A DNA stretch of 64,000 nucleotides. It comes from Reticulitermes speratus. Taxonomy: Eukaryota; Arthropoda; Insecta; Blattodea; Rhinotermitidae. Of this stretch, positions 11,740-24,999 are shown piece after piece (the first letter of the stretch is position 1; each line of letters opens with the position of its first letter). The stretch is from contig JAJKFL010000004.1 in NCBI GenBank assembly GCA_021186555.1, forward strand, positions 27,432,406 through 27,496,405. The letters are read 5' to 3'. Below the pieces are notes generated by a model. It saw nothing but the letters and a program-made list of their open reading frames with translations, searched no databases and was not told the DNA's origin. Made by a program: the position numbers and the translations under genes.

Positions 11740-13480
11740 AGGTGAAGAAGCTTAAGGCTGCCCTCCACGTGGTTGCTGTTTTATTCACTTGCAGCTTACG
11801 TTTGTATCAACCAGCCCAATTCGCCTGTTGCTAGTGAAGTTTGTCACGTAGTTTTCATTTCCATTATTGGTTGAACGCAATGGTTAGAAAATTGCAGGGA
11901 AATGTAGAGGAGTGCGTGGGAGGGGAACCGTAACTCTTGAAGGGAAATGACGTAGGGGTTCATGTGTGGCACTTGTTTCCGTTTCCTCAGTATAGATCGA
12001 ATGTTCCACTATAACCATAGATGGATGCCAAAGAAACAGGGCGTGGGGTGCAGAACGGAGGCTAATGGCGAGCTGCTATAAATATGACTTTTGTCTTGTC
12101 ATAAAACGCGGATTATTTATTGGCCAATTGAGAGATAAATATTTCTGGAAAAAGTTTCTGCACTACGGATTTAGCCTACGTTTAGCTTGGCTTCGAGTGC
12201 TGCCAAATTATCGTGTATGTCCCTGTGCTAACGTGACGACACGCATCTGAAGACACACTTCGGTCGCTTATGGGCTTACTTTCCTTCGGCCATTCGCCAA
12301 ACCAATGTGAATGTAGCCTTGTAAATAACGCGTGTGCCCATTCTTTCCGAAATGCAGTATCACCTGGTACCTGTCATTACTATCGACAGCTCATAATAAA
12401 TGCATGAAAAACAAGTCAATGCGATGCGAAGCTTTGCCTTGCTCTGCATGATATATTCTTATGCATGATTAATTATGTTAAAGTACCCTGGGAAATCGCA
12501 AGGTGTTGCTAATAAATTACACACCTGTTATTGACAGGTTCTCTAATGTATTTAGCACATTTTCTAGGTATTCCAATTTGACAGACTAAAACACAAACAA
12601 AATACACAGATGTAAACATATATCATATAAGCACATCGTACAAATCAATTGTCTTTATGTGTCTAATAGCTTTTATTATAGAATTCTGTGCATTCAAACG
12701 CCTTTACAAGGGCTTAGGTTTGGGATAACATTTAAACAGAAGCAAATAAAAGTGACCTACTTTGTGTGCATGCACTATAAAATCGCACATTATAATGGTG
12801 TTGTAAACGTATTATATGTGTTTGTCTACACAAATCATTTGAAGTTTGCAGCAATTTGCACAGAAGTTTGGTGTGCACTTCGCGATTAGGTTTGCAAAAT
12901 ATTGCTAAACACAACGTATGTTACTTAGAAAACAAAAGCACATTGTGAGTCATTTCTGATTTAACAACATCGCCATTATAGGCCTAAATAAATGATAAAT
13001 ATGATATGAAGAACTTTAACACAAAAACATGTACAAAAAACTGCATGGAGCAGATTACGTCGTGGGGAAAATCAATTTTCTACTCATTATACAGAAACTA
13101 AAGGTTCTCTCTCTTGTTCACGGGAGCCTGAGGTCGAATTCATTCTTGTATAGCAAATACCTTTCCATCTCCAGCACCACATTTTATTCAGATACATTTT
13201 AACTCCATCCTTCTATCCTCTTCCATAGCCCCAAGCAGCCTCTTCCCTTCTGGTTTTCCGACTACAGGAGCTCCTAAATTAATGCAATTTCAGGTTACGC
13301 AGTTTCAAAGGTGAAAAATGAAATGAGTTTTTGAAAAGCGCTTCGAATTTTCCTTGCGGGAGTGAACGCGCAATGAGACTAAGATGGCGGAAGAGTACTG
13401 CTGGGCGACAAAACAGGTCGCGGGGCTATTTTGCTGCGGTTGATCAGATTCCAGTATGCTGGAGTATGGAATTAAACTGG
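11740..13480. other. No gene seen
   Basis: No recognisable coding content. 13165-13260 is C/T-rich and faintly resembles the retroelement at 2795-2930. Confidence 0.4.
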
Positions 13481-13487
13481 ACTCTTT

Positions 13488-13812
13488 TGTGTATACATGT
13501 ATAGTTTGTGTATACATGTATAGTTTGTGTATACATGTATAGTTTGTGTATACATGTACAGTTTGTGTATACATGTATAGTTTGTGTATACATGTATAGT
13601 TTGTGTATACATGTATAGTTTGTGTATACATGTATAGTTTGTGTATACATGTATATTTTGTGTATACATGTACAGTTTGTGTATACATGTATAGTTTGTG
13701 TATACATGTATATTTTGTGTATACATGTATAGTTTGTGTATATATGTACAGTTTATGTATACATGTATAGGTTGTGATTACATATATAGTTTATGTATAC
13801 ATGTATAGTGCT
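13488..13812. repeat. 19-bp minisatellite, about 17 copies
   Basis: Unit GTGTATACATGTATAGTTT; variants have TACAG or TATATTT. The unit contains the palindromes GTATAC and ACATGT. Because 19 is not a multiple of 3, all three minus-strand frames are open and give the artefactual MYTQTIHVYTNYTCIHK proteins. Confidence 0.95.
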
Positions 13813-13988
13813 TTGGGAGATATGGGACAAGCATCAGTGAGATTTTTTTAAATATTTTTCATTAAGTTACATGCTGCACAGAACAGTGGACAACGTTCAA
13901 ATCATACTCGGCAGATTTTTTAGAAATGGACATAGATAAACTAAAACTTAAGTTATGTTACATTGAGTGGAGTAACATAAAGTAGAGT

Positions 13989-14251
13989 GCCGATCCCAGT
14001 GGCCGTGCGGTCAAAGGCGTGGGTCTGCGGGCGGTCGCTTACTGAGGATTGTGGGTTCGAATCCCGCCGGGGTCATGGATGTCTGTCTCTTGTGAGTGTT
14101 GTGTGTTGTCAGGTAGAGGTCTCTGCGACGTGCTGGTCCCTCGTTCAGAGGAGTCCTACCGAATGTGGTGTGTCTAAAAAGTGTGATCGTGAAGCCTCGA
14201 AAAATGAGGCGGCCTAGGCCCCAAGGGGCTGTCGAGCCATTGAAAAAAAAA
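13989..14251 (+). mobile_element. SINE S1, full length with target-site duplication
   Basis: Head GGCCGTGCGGTCAAAGGCG (tRNA-Leu/Ser-like A box) and GGTTCGAATCCCGCC (B box). Ends GTCGAGCCATTG plus an A run. Perfect 15-bp duplication AACATAAAGTAGAGT at 13974-13988 and 14252-14266. The best-preserved copy here. Confidence 0.95.
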
Positions 14252-14649
14252 AACATAAAGTAGAGTACCTTTTCTCATTACTAAGTTTTTGTATGTTAAA
14301 TCATGGTTGTATTTCTCAAAGGCTACAATATTTCCCCTTCTTACGAAAATTTAAAGTCAAAAATCCAGTAATTTTTTCGCACACAATTGTTATTATTACC
14401 TAAAATTTTTAAATATTCCTTGGTCAGTTGAAATCTATCATTTAACGTAATGTGGTAGCGTAGTAATTACGGTCAATCGAATCTATTTATCTTGACATTT
14501 CTGTAGGCGAATAATGTGGTATATTATATAAGAATAAAATTTTTACATATCTAAATAGTAGCTTTACAATATTTCTAGCTAACGTACAATATTACTGCAG
14601 CTATCAGAACTTGTAACAGTATTCAGTAGCAGCATTACTAGTACATTGT

Positions 14650-15690
14650 CAGTATACAGTAGGGCACATACATAGTAGCACTTGTACACAGTATTACAGT
14701 AGGGCAGCAAAACATCAGTAGCACTTGTACACAGTATTACAGTTAGGGCAGCATAACATCAGTAGCACTTGTACACAGTATTACAGTAGGAGCATATAAC
14801 ATCAGTAGCACTTGTACACAGTATTACAGTAGGGCAGCATAACATCAGTAGCACTTGTACACAGTATTACAGTAGGCAGCATAACATCAGTAGCACTTGT
14901 ACACAGTATTACAGTAGGGCAGCATAACATCAGTAGCACTTGTACACAGTATTACAGTAGGGCAGCATAACATCAGTAGCACTTGTACACAGTATTACAG
15001 TAGGGCAGCATAACATCAGTAGCACTTGTACACAGTATTACAGTAGGGCAGAAACATCAGTACACTTGTACACAGTATTACAGTAGAGCAGCATAACATC
15101 AGTAGCACTTGTACACAGTATTACAGTAGGGCAGCATAACATCAGTAGCACTTGTACACAGTATTACAGTAGGGCAGCATAACATCAGTAGCACTTGTAC
15201 ACAGTATTACAGTAGGGCAGCATAACATCAGTAGCACTTGTACACAGTATTACAGTAGGGCAGCATAACATCAGTAGCACTTGTACACAGTATTACAGTA
15301 GGGCAGCATAACATCAGTAGCACTTGTACACAGTATTACAGTAGGGCAGCATAACATCAGTAGCACTTGTACACAGTATTACAGTAGGGCAGCAAACATC
15401 AGTAGCACTTGTACACAGTATTACAGTAGGGCAGCATAAACATCAGTAGCACTTGTACACAGTATTACAGTAGGGCAGCATAACATCAGTAGCACTTGTA
15501 CACAGTATTACAGTAGGGCAGCATAACATCAGTAGCACTTGTACACAGTATTACAGTAGGGCAGCATAACATCAGTAGCACTTGTACACAGTATTACAGT
15601 AGGGCAGCATAATACACATACATCAGTAGCACTTGTACACAGTATTACAGCAGGGCAGCAAAACATCAGTAGCACTTGTACACAGTATTT
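14650..15690. repeat. 43-bp minisatellite, about 24 copies
   Basis: Unit starts CAGTAGCACTTGTACACAGT, then ATTACAGTAGGGCAGCATAACAT. Copies are nearly identical in the centre, with 1-4 bp indels at both ends (for example 15051-15066), as expected for recent unequal exchange. Confidence 0.95.
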
Positions 15691-15699
15691 ACCCTTCGT

Positions 15700-17640
15700 T
15701 CTACTTCACACGTCAGCTTTGTAAATATTTTGTTTTCCTAACTTTGGTAATCTGCAAACTCCAAACAAGCATAACTTGAGGAAAAGTTTCTGTATTCCGA
15801 AGACGTCTATCTCATCTTGTGTATAATTGCATTGCCATAATTATGTCTGTTCAAATCATTTTACATTCCTAATCCACAGCACCTTAACCTTTACGAATCG
15901 GACCCAAGTTCATGAGACACTTCTGACTGTGAATGACGTTAGTAATAAGACCCTGAAGTGCTGACGTGAAACTACAGGGTGTCCTGTAAATGACAAGCAT
16001 CCGGGTAGTGAAGAAGTGTTGCTTATGCGCCTTATAATTGCCACTTATATAGCCTGTGAAAAATTATATTTTGGTGCTAGGAGAAGCACTCCTACTTACT
16101 GCGGTATTTTTTTTAAAAAAACGGAAAAATCAAAGCGTTAAGACAGAAAATGTCAAAATTACTTGTTTATTTCGCGGCTGACAACGTTCTGCAATATTTC
16201 TTGGTATCCTCTCCGAATTTCTTGCAATTAGGATCATTCGGTATTTCAAAATATTTACAGTTTTAGTTGTAAGTTTAAATAAAAATAATGACGTAACTAC
16301 AACAATCTCAACTGATTTTAGAAAGGTCCCGATGTTCGTCACTTCGAGCATTGCCATTTATTGATAAGAAAGAGCTACACTCTTCCGATTTCTGTGAGTT
16401 GCAAGACGTTTAAGTATGAGACGTGTTTTGTTGTTGGACCGTGTCGCAGATAATTTGTTTTACGTGATTTAACTATCCAATGTGGTGAAATGTCGCCGGC
16501 TCTTCAGTCTGTTGGTGAAATGAGTCTGGTCTTTGTCACTTGTATGGTGGATTAATTGGTGATATAATTGAATTTAATATTGTTTTTATTCTTGTCTGAA
16601 GGAATTAGAGTGAATTTGGAACCAGTTTCGTCATAAATCCAATTACAGTTTAATTTACCAAGGAACAGTCTTCAGTAAGTGGTAGCAATTAAGTGAAGGA
16701 CTCTGTGCTATTTGGAGTGATGGTGCTTTTTAGCTGTTTTCTAAAGTAATTGGCAAGAATTCAAGGGGAAATTCATGGCCCTTAAGCTGTTCCGATGCTG
16801 TAGAATTCGAAAGATTTTGTGTTACATCTCAGGGCACAGAAACTGCGAATTGCTCGGTCTCACCTTCCCAGATATGAAGATACCTCCCCACTTTTCTACG
16901 TGGGGACGGGAAAAGAAGTCGTTTCCTAAAATGTTATTCACTTTTCCGTATTTTTGGAACACTAAATGATGGATGCAGTCCAAAAGCAATGTAGCCATGA
17001 ACTTGAACTCTCCGTGTCTCCCAAAATTGCGGACAGGTTGTGTGTACTGTGACAAAACAACATGTGTGACGATCACGTGATTGAATACCTTGATGACGTC
17101 ACAGAATTACACGCTCTTATCTACACATAAACGTTCTTTGTAGCTGCAGAAGGCGGCTGTGACTTCAAAGAGATGGTGCAAACCTGGAACGTGTACTTCA
17201 CATTATAACGAAATTGTAACAAATACAGTACAGATATGTGGGCTAATGGGCGTAATGTGCATCGAATGCGGGCAGAGCGTGAAGCAGAGTGATAGAGGCA
17301 ACCGCCTGAATTGAAAGTGGCGGCACAAAGACATAGAAAAATTCAAATCAAAATATTTTCTCTTATGGATTTAAGAATACGACAGAGGATGGAGAATCTA
17401 ATCCCGTGGAGACGTGGCTCGGATTTCGGCGCCGAAATGAAATATGATGTATGTCAGTTTTGGCCCTATTCTGTATACTGACAGATGCACATAGGGTTAT
17501 GACAATATAAACACATCGAAAGCACCCATATTGAAGCCGACCCTACCACTGGCTAACACAACATACCCTGATGTAACGTAACATATTTTTATCCATCTTT
17601 CCTATTATAAAACCTAACATTTGCACATATAAGGTGTATA
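15700..17640. other. No gene seen
   Basis: Open frames at 16130-16357, 16775-16969 and 16822-17076 show no domain, splice context or composition change. Confidence 0.4.
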
Positions 17641-17648
17641 TAATAATA

Positions 17649-17997
17649 CAGTGCACGGAATGTACAACATTAAAATATTTTTATCATGATAAACATATCA
17701 CAGTGCACGGAATGTACAACATTAAAATATTTTTATCATGATAAACATATCACAGTGCACGGAATGTACAACATTAAAATATTTTTATCATGATAAACAT
17801 ATCACAGTGCACGGAATGTACAACATTAAAATATTTTTATCATGATAAACATATCACAGTGCACGGAATGTACAACATTAAAATATTTTTATCATGATAA
17901 ACATATCACAGTGCACGGAATGTACAACATTAAAATATTTTTATCATGATAAACATATCACAGTGCACGGAATGTACAACATTAAAATATTTTTATC
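17649..17997. repeat. 52-bp tandem repeat, 6.7 identical copies
   Basis: Unit begins CAGTGCACGGAATGTACAAC and includes TTTTTATCATGATAAA, a small palindrome. Starts fall at 17649, 17701, 17753, 17805, 17857, 17909 and 17961. Copies look identical, so the expansion is recent. Confidence 0.97.
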
Positions 17998-17999
17998 CA

Positions 18000-20960
18000 A
18001 CCTAATGAAATTTAACCTCCGGTAATATAAGGAAATTTTGTGGACAATCGCAACGCCACGGCGAGAACCCCAATTTCCGCAATATAACGTGCCCAGTCGG
18101 AGCTATCAGATATGAAATACGGTAATTAACAGGCGTACGTTTGATGTATCTTTACAAGTGTTTCTCAGAACTCATTGTTCTTCGAGAAGATCTGTTTTGT
18201 GCTATTGCATGCACCTTTTCTAACTCCAAACGCTTGCTTGCCTGTCCGTAGAAAATAAATGTCTATAAAGGTTTTAAAATGGAGTTATTGTGTATTAACA
18301 CCTACAGGCAAAGTGTAAGTGCCGACCCAGACAACGACAAATTCCATCGCCATCCCCAGTATGTTACATACAGCTCAACCTTCTCGAAGTTTTATCACAG
18401 TTAACACAAAAGTGCCGGATAGTGTAACCAAAATTTTCACAATTCTGGTTGGAAGTTGTGTTTATATGGTTTCATGATATGTTTGTGTGACTGACAATTG
18501 ATGATCACGAGATGAAAACACAGCATCGAAAATTAACTTTTATTTAAAACAAACCAAATGTAGAGGGTTTTAAAATTTGCTTCCCCTAAAACCTTGCGAC
18601 AACAGGCGGCCACATGTTTCACTTTTGCTGTGGTGTCGGCCTTGAGTATAAAAACAAAGGGAATGTCTTTGTGAGCAATATGATTGTATTCATTCGAGAC
18701 TGGATATAGTCGTAGTTATTCGGTGTAAGTGGGCTCACAATTCTGTTTCAATATTTTAAGCACACCTTCTTCAAAATGCTTCAGATCAAACGCTACACAG
18801 GATCTTACAAGAACAGGGAGCGTTGTCCTGCCAGGATATCCTTCAAGTGGCAGATTTGTGCAGCTTTATAGGGATAAAGCTTGCACAGAAATGTAGAAAA
18901 GACATCCGGACCTAATAAAATTCCAAGTGGAAACATTCGTGTTCTGGAAAGTATTACAGTGCATAGAGATTCTGGATTTTCTGGAACACATGGAATGTTC
19001 TGCAATGGACACAGATAGCATCGCTAAAGGACAAATTTCCAAACGTAGTTTTGTCGTTTACGCAGCTAAAAGACAGAATGCCGAATTGATGAAAGAATAT
19101 AAAACTACTAGAGGCAGAGTCTCGTGAACCCGAACCCCGTTCAGATATTATGACCAATTTACTTCCAACATTAACACTCTTTGCAGGATGTAGTTGATGT
19201 AAATTAAAAGATAACATTAATTAGGTTCTATGAACTTGAAATGCCCGATGTAGTTGGCCTTTGATAATTATATAGTAACATGATTGATATTTCATGTTGT
19301 GAGATGTTTTGATAAATGAATATCCTGACTTATCGTTGCAGATAAAATAAGTGAAATTAAGAAGAATAGTGTTGCCTTTATTCGTTTCTTAAAGTTTGAT
19401 ATCCTTCGTAAACTTTTTCTTGATCTCAGTACGTTTTTCTTATACAAAGATAAGAAATCCATGTTACTCGAAAAGGGAAAAAAATGTGTCAGCAGTTCTC
19501 TAACTGAAGACAAATTGAAAACATTCATTTTTGTAGGAAATCTTAGTAAATTACACTTCTAAATCGTGTGAAATAATTTGTGAAATATTATCATGTACTT
19601 AAAAACTTACAGACTTAACATATTTATAGACTGTTATAGGTTTGATTACGGAACAGTTCCATTTCTCAATGTGACGCTTACAAATCGTTTTCTTAATCAC
19701 TGTAAATGTGCCTTTCCGCCAGTTCAGTTAAATCAAGAGGCTCTGTGGTGCAGTTCCTTACGAAGCTGATTGTTACGGAACTGCTAAAGTTATTTTCCTG
19801 CTTTATGGATCCCAAATCCCTTTACCGTGAAAACGAGAACCCATTACCGAACCCTGCCTAGACCACGTTCAGTTTAATCCACGCTGCTACACTACACTTC
19901 TTAAGCTGCATATTTGTATTGTCCTTCCATCTACATTTAGGTCTCCGGAGTGGTAACGTCCAATTATGTTTTTCGACTAAACTTTTACCTGCTTCTATCA
20001 TATTTCTTGTGTGTTACATCTCTCCAGTCTTAACTTCGTTGATTTAATAACCTTAATAATACAGGGTGAAGAGATCAAACTATGAAATTCCGTCATATGT
20101 GTATAATTTTGTCCATTCTCTTGTTAAGTCTTCTCCCTTGGCTCGAAATACCTCGGCATGCTGTTGTGGGAACACACTGTATGAAGGAGTAAGTTTTACT
20201 TACAAATTAGAAGATAAAATTATAATTTCTATGTTTTTAAGAAATATGTGAGACGACCCTTAGTTGCAGGGGAGAAATTTCAGATCGATATTTGGCCACT
20301 GTCCTGTGCAGTATTGGAAGAGCATTATGTTTAATATTTTTGTATAAAAGATAGCTCAAGAGTAGGGCGTCTGCCCATATTGAGACAGATTTATAGGAAA
20401 CGTCTCTACGCTTACGCGTGTCTCTAATTGTAAGGGAATGGCGGAGAAATACAATGGAAGAAATATAAAAATGCTTGATGTCACCATATCTGCTTAGTGG
20501 TTATATACAGACATACATACTTCCGTACTACGTACATACATATCTACCGCAGTATCACACAGATGTGGATGAAAGAGAGTATTTTTTAATCTCGGTAGTT
20601 GTTTTTGGATATGCCTGTACTCTAACAATATCAACGAAACTTTAGTTATTTAGAAATAATAAAGTATGGGGTTAATGATTCATTATCTAACGGTTTATTC
20701 ACTTAAATTCCAGATATGTGACAGGCTGTTTGAAGCTGACATGTGGCGGAACTGAACTAATTGTCTGGAGGCAAAAAGTAGGTCAACAAACGTGCATACT
20801 GTGCATATACATATTCAGTTGAAACTATGGAAAATATTGGCTCAGTTAAATCGGGGTAAAGGGGGGTTGCGATCAGCTGGACGGTGACACAGTTAAAGCG
20901 ACACGTGTTATTCATGATATGGGTGTGACATTTTGTGCTCTTGCGACAGGACCGGTCTCA
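18000..20960. other. No gene seen
   Basis: No recognisable coding region. Short open frames around 18805-19217 lack features. Confidence 0.4.
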
Positions 20961-20964
20961 AAAT

Positions 20965-21207
20965 TACACCCAGCCCTTGTTTTACGCCCTAGTTGCGTTC
21001 CTGAATAAATGGGCGTCAATTAAAAATGTGTAAATCAGAAATGATATTCCCATCAGAAATATGGGGTGAGCGTAATAGAATGCAGCCAGCCAAAGGGCGT
21101 TAAACCGAAAATGAGAGAACGCAAATTAAGAGGCGGTGTAAATTGGCAACGGGCGTTAAAGCAAAAAGGCGTGAAAGAAACGGGCGTAAAACAAGGGCTG
21201 GTGTATA
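20965..21207. mobile_element. Short TIR element (MITE-like) with internal GGCGTTAAA repeats
   Basis: Ends are inverted repeats of about 24 bp: ACACCCAGCCCTTGTTTTAC at the left and GTAAAACAAGGGCTGGTGTA at the right. Inside, GGGCGT(T/A)AAA plus a few bases recurs about seven times on the plus strand between 21090 and 21190. No transposase is present. Superfamily not assigned. Confidence 0.65.
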
Positions 21208-21354
21208 CGTTAACTATGCGAGATTTGAGGTTTTCACAGCAGTGCTACGAAGATTCGCATCTCGTTGGTTATGACGCCGGGTAGTTTGCCAAGTAGGTAC
21301 AAAAGTTGGGGAAGAACCTGCTACTTCCATCTTTAGAGTAGTCCACTTTTCATG

Positions 21355-21445
21355 AACTACTCTGAAAATGGAGGCAGAAATCTCCCCCTGGAGCCTACGC
21401 TGAAAATGTAGGAAGCTAGCTCCTCCGAAACGTCGATACCTACAT
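21355..21445 (+). ncRNA. Hammerhead-like remnant with long stem II
   Basis: CUGAAAA, GGAGG, a loop of about 45 nt, CCUCC, then GAAACGUCGAUACC. The arrangement follows family B, but the core G is changed (CUGAAAA) and stem I is weak. An opposed partial copy at 21325-21345 (CCATCTTTAGAGTAG) makes the region a foldback. Confidence 0.35.
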
Positions 21446-22019
21446 ACATAATGCAAAATGCCAGAAGACGTGAAATTTCTTCAGCACCGCCGTGAGAACC
21501 TGAAATCTCGAATACTCTGAAGTTATTTCTTTTTCAAGTTATAAGGTTTGTTCATGTGTACGTATCTAATGCACGAGGTGATCAGAAATGCTTTCAGAAG
21601 TTTAGTCGGTAGCCTAAATGGGAGAGACTGTTTATGGGACCTGGACACAGAACAAATAAGAATATTAGGTGTGGTAGCAGATAAATAAGTTTATGTTGCA
21701 TATTGTGGTAAATTTACCCTTTGGTTAAACAAGAACCACACCTTGAGAAAGTGTGGAGTTTATTTCCCTTTATTCTTACCCTCGGTACCAAGTACAGGCA
21801 TATGACTAGCTTGGCGATTCGGCCACTATACCCCGAAGAACGAGTCACCTGCACTCAGAAAACGTGATGGTGACAGAGGAACTTTTGCACTTTTCCACTC
21901 CTCCAGATTTAACTTAATATGTGTAGGTAAATTATTCCTATGCTTAATTAAGAACCACGATATGAAATTATAATGGGGAGTGGAGGTATAGCTCCATGCA
22001 TTCTTAACTTTGGCAACAG

Positions 22020-22160
22020 GTGGAGGTTAGTGGTCAGCTGCACGCCCCGGTGCCGGCTAGGTGGGCCTTAAAGTGGTTCTGGACACTTTGGGCAATGAAA
22101 AGATCTCTTGCCCCTTCCGGGAAATCTAACCACGATTTCTCGGTCGCCGAGATGGGGGCC
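22020..22160 (-). mobile_element. SINE S3 fragment
   Basis: Inverted partial S3: AGTGGTCAGCTGCACGCCCC and the CCGGGAAATC block, ending near a GGTCCTGAATATTATGGA flank. Confidence 0.4.
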
Positions 22161-22959
22161 GTCGTTATACCGGCTGAAGTATCCCGGGTCCTGAATATTA
22201 TGGACGATTTGTAAAGACACTTCTCAAAATGTAACTAAAATATTATATACAATGTACTCAGACATCTGTATAGCTGTAGTCAACGTGTTACGAGAAATTT
22301 TAAGGAAATGGATTGTGAGGAGTAATTCCACTGGCTGAAGATAGGATCTTGGTGGTGCTGTATTGTGAAGAATATAGTTCTTCTGAAGTAATCTGCTGAG
22401 TTGCCAAACGACCATCAGTTTTTGTGGGACTATATGACCCTATTGTTAAAATGTCAAGGTACACAAAGAAGCAATAGTGCTAATGCCATTGTCTATAATT
22501 ATCTCTTTATACAGGTATGTCAGTAGCGGAGTCTGTGTGCGTATTCCATTTTCAACGAGAAACATTCCCATGCAAACCCATGCTTAAAATTCTCGAATAA
22601 TTCGTTATTGTAAAAAAAAATAGGTTTTGTACGAAATAAATTACTTTGACCTAATTCGGTACAACCACCCCTTCCTCTCCATAAAAGGAAGGCGTTTCAA
22701 TTTGCCCGCCATTCGGTGGGGTGTGGGTTTTGCCACTATATGACACAGAATTTTCAATCTGGTTATTTATTACTCTATAGTACCGTTTTCAATTTTATTT
22801 CATTTTCCTTTCACGAAAGACTACATAATGAGCCTCGTGATTTGAAATCCTCGCAAAATGGCATGTGGCGCGCATGGAGGAGAAGAGGAATGCATTGCAC
22901 GGTTTTAGTAGGAAGACTGAAAAAAGCGACCGCTTGGAAGACCTAGAAGTAGAAGGGTA

Positions 22960-23060
22960 GACAACACTAAAATGAGTCTTTACCGATAAAGTTATGAGCC
23001 AGAGGAATGTTTCCAAATGGGTGGAAATATTTAAAGAAGGACGGACGAGTATTGTGGACG
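22960..23060 (+). pseudogene. Possible mariner-type transposase scrap
   Basis: Translation of 22990-23055 gives SQRNVSKWVEIFKEGRTSIV, which resembles the helix-turn-helix region of mariner/SETMAR transposases (W..KFK.GR.S..D). Nothing else of the transposase is recognisable. Confidence 0.35.
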
Positions 23061-23247
23061 TGTGCCGAAACACGTAGCGAGCTTAATGCGATTAGCGTAT
23101 CCTTGAAAACAGAAGACGAAACGGCGTTTGACATGAGCACGGGTACACGAAAGGAGCTTGTTATAATGGTTTAAGGCCTAACTGAAAACACTTTACTTTT
23201 GAAGAATCGCAAAAGTTTTTAATCTGAGCGACTGCATTGGAAAGCAT

Positions 23248-23270
23248 CACACACACACACACACACACAC
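23248..23270. repeat. (CA)n microsatellite
   Basis: About 12 CA repeats. Confidence 0.9.
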
Positions 23271-23339
23271 GACAGCACTGATTACTGTGTTATTATGTTG
23301 TCTGAACGTATAATAAAATTCCTTTTGCTCTGTAAATTT

Positions 23340-23845
23340 TTCTTAATATTAGAATCTTTTCTCCAGCAAACTGAACTTAAATTAAAGGAAGAAACCAGTA
23401 AAATGCTTCATTTGGAGCATAGCTTTGTATGATGCTGAAACTTGGACACTTCGGAAAGTAGATTAGAAATACCTGGAAAGTTTAGAAGTGTGGTGCTAGA
23501 AAAGGATGGGGAAGATAATTTGGACCGATCGTGTGAGAAATGAAGACGTATTACAAAGGGTAAATGAGGAGAGGAATATCCTAAAAACAATAAAAAGAAC
23601 GAAGGCTAGCTGGATTGGTCACATCTTGCGCACGAACTACCTTCTGGAACACGTTGTTGAAGGAAAGGCAGAAGGAAGGATAAAAATGACAAGAAGACGA
23701 GGGAGAAGACTTAAGCAGCTACTGGATGACCTTAAAGACAAGAGAGGATACTGTAAATTGAAAAAGGACGCACTAGATCGCACTCTGTGGATAACTCGCT
23801 TTGGAAGATGTTATGGACCTGTCGTAAGACAGACTAAGGGGTGAT
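23340..23845 (+). pseudogene. 3' end of a non-LTR retrotransposon reverse transcriptase
   Basis: From 23506 an open frame of 112 codons reads IIWTDRVRNEDVLQRVNEER, then KASWIGHILRTNYLLEHVVE, GRRLKQLLDDLKDKRGY and FGRCYGPVVRQTKG before a stop: the conserved C-terminal segment of RTE-like endonuclease/reverse transcriptases common in insect genomes. Upstream (23400-23500) related residues continue across a frameshift (ETWTLRKVD-like, then KYLESLEVWC-like). The catalytic domains are missing, so this is a 5'-truncated dead copy. Confidence 0.8.
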
Positions 23846-24399
23846 GAATATGAGTAATTTTGCTAAATGCGATTTCCTGAAACCAGGTAACCAACACCAT
23901 AGTGCTTTACTCCTGAATAAATCCTATACTAAGCACATTTACTACCTTCAGATCATATTTACGGAACCTCTAATTCTGATAAAATCATTAATAAAAAACT
24001 TTCCACGTTTAATTCCGTATGTAGAGCTGGATTAGGTTTCTAATGAGTACAGAAAATTTCGTCGTTTTTCTGAACGCTGAGGTAAATGTAAAGAACCGTG
24101 TAGTGTAAGACAACGTGTTCTCCTCCAAGTGCGCTTGGAGTCTTCACTTCCCGTTCCTGAATGCATATATGACAATGTCTTTTGCTGCAAAATCATATCA
24201 AGCTAATAATTCTTATGCGGGGGTTTTAGGGATATAACTGCACACTTCGGAGTGTAGTGGTTGATATACGTATGACACAGATTAGCCATAAGAACAAAGC
24301 AGTATGGTCACAGTATACAGCTGTGTTTCGTATGATACCTACAACAAAAAGCGATTACTAGGGGTTCTTGATGAAGTAAGAAGCCTCGTGTGGAGAAAC

Positions 24400-24990
24400 A
24401 TCTGTCCTTCATTCTGTCCATCCCTCTGTGACATTGTATAGCCGACCAAAATATTTGTAAGATTTTCATGAAATTAGGTACATGACTTCTTTACAAAAGG
24501 TTGTCGGAAGGGTGTCAGTTCTGTTATAATCAGTTCAGGGGCAATTATATTTTATTTAAGGGCGTAAATTTATTTATATCCCTGAATTCCAAATTTCGTG
24601 ACCAGTTTGGGTGGAATTTGGTACAGAAGATCGTAACTGGATGACGTCGATCACTGACGAGTTTCGTGAAAATCGGTGCAATAATGTATTACTTAAGGGC
24701 GTAAGTAAACATTTTTCCATATTTTCTACAATTTTTCGTCCAATTTGGATAAGGTTCGGTGCAGGAGATCTTCACATATGTTTATTGCGTGACAAGGAGT
24801 TTCGTGAAAATCGTCGCAATGAAAGCCATGGTTTACTTATTCGTATTTGTTAAATGAATTTATGTCCGTAATTTCCCACCTTTATTCGATGTGGGTGAAA
24901 ATCGGCGTTAGAAATCTGCACTTGATGCTGTTAAGTTGTGAGTTCCCTCTAACTCGGCCCCTTTCTTATGGGCGTAAATGAAATTACATT
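24400..24990. repeat. Old tandem repeat, about 150-bp unit, 3-4 copies
   Basis: TTTCGTGAAAATCGGTGCAA near 24660 and TTTCGTGAAAATCGTCGCAA near 24800 are preceded by TTTGGGTGGAATTTGGTACA and TTTGGATAAGGTTCGGTGCA respectively, with weaker copies on each side. Units are well diverged. The open frame at 24611-24853 follows the repeat. Confidence 0.6.
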
Positions 24991-24999
24991 TATACGTGC

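Noticed and set aside
13305-13726. Several overlapping minus-strand open frames encoding MYTQTIHVYT repeats
   Set aside because: They are translations of a 19-bp minisatellite in all three frames.
13989-14060. tRNA gene (A and B boxes at the start of each SINE)
   Set aside because: No cloverleaf closes: there is no matching acceptor stem and the sequence runs into a SINE body with an A tail.
14650-15690. Possible CRISPR-like array
   Set aside because: Units are head-to-tail without distinct spacers, in insect DNA.
18600-18625. Minus-strand GUGAAACAUGUGG
   Set aside because: No CUGANGA element in the expected position.
23050-23095. GCCGAAACACGTAGC as a hammerhead 3' half
   Set aside because: No CUGANGA upstream with a matching stem II; stem I partner absent.
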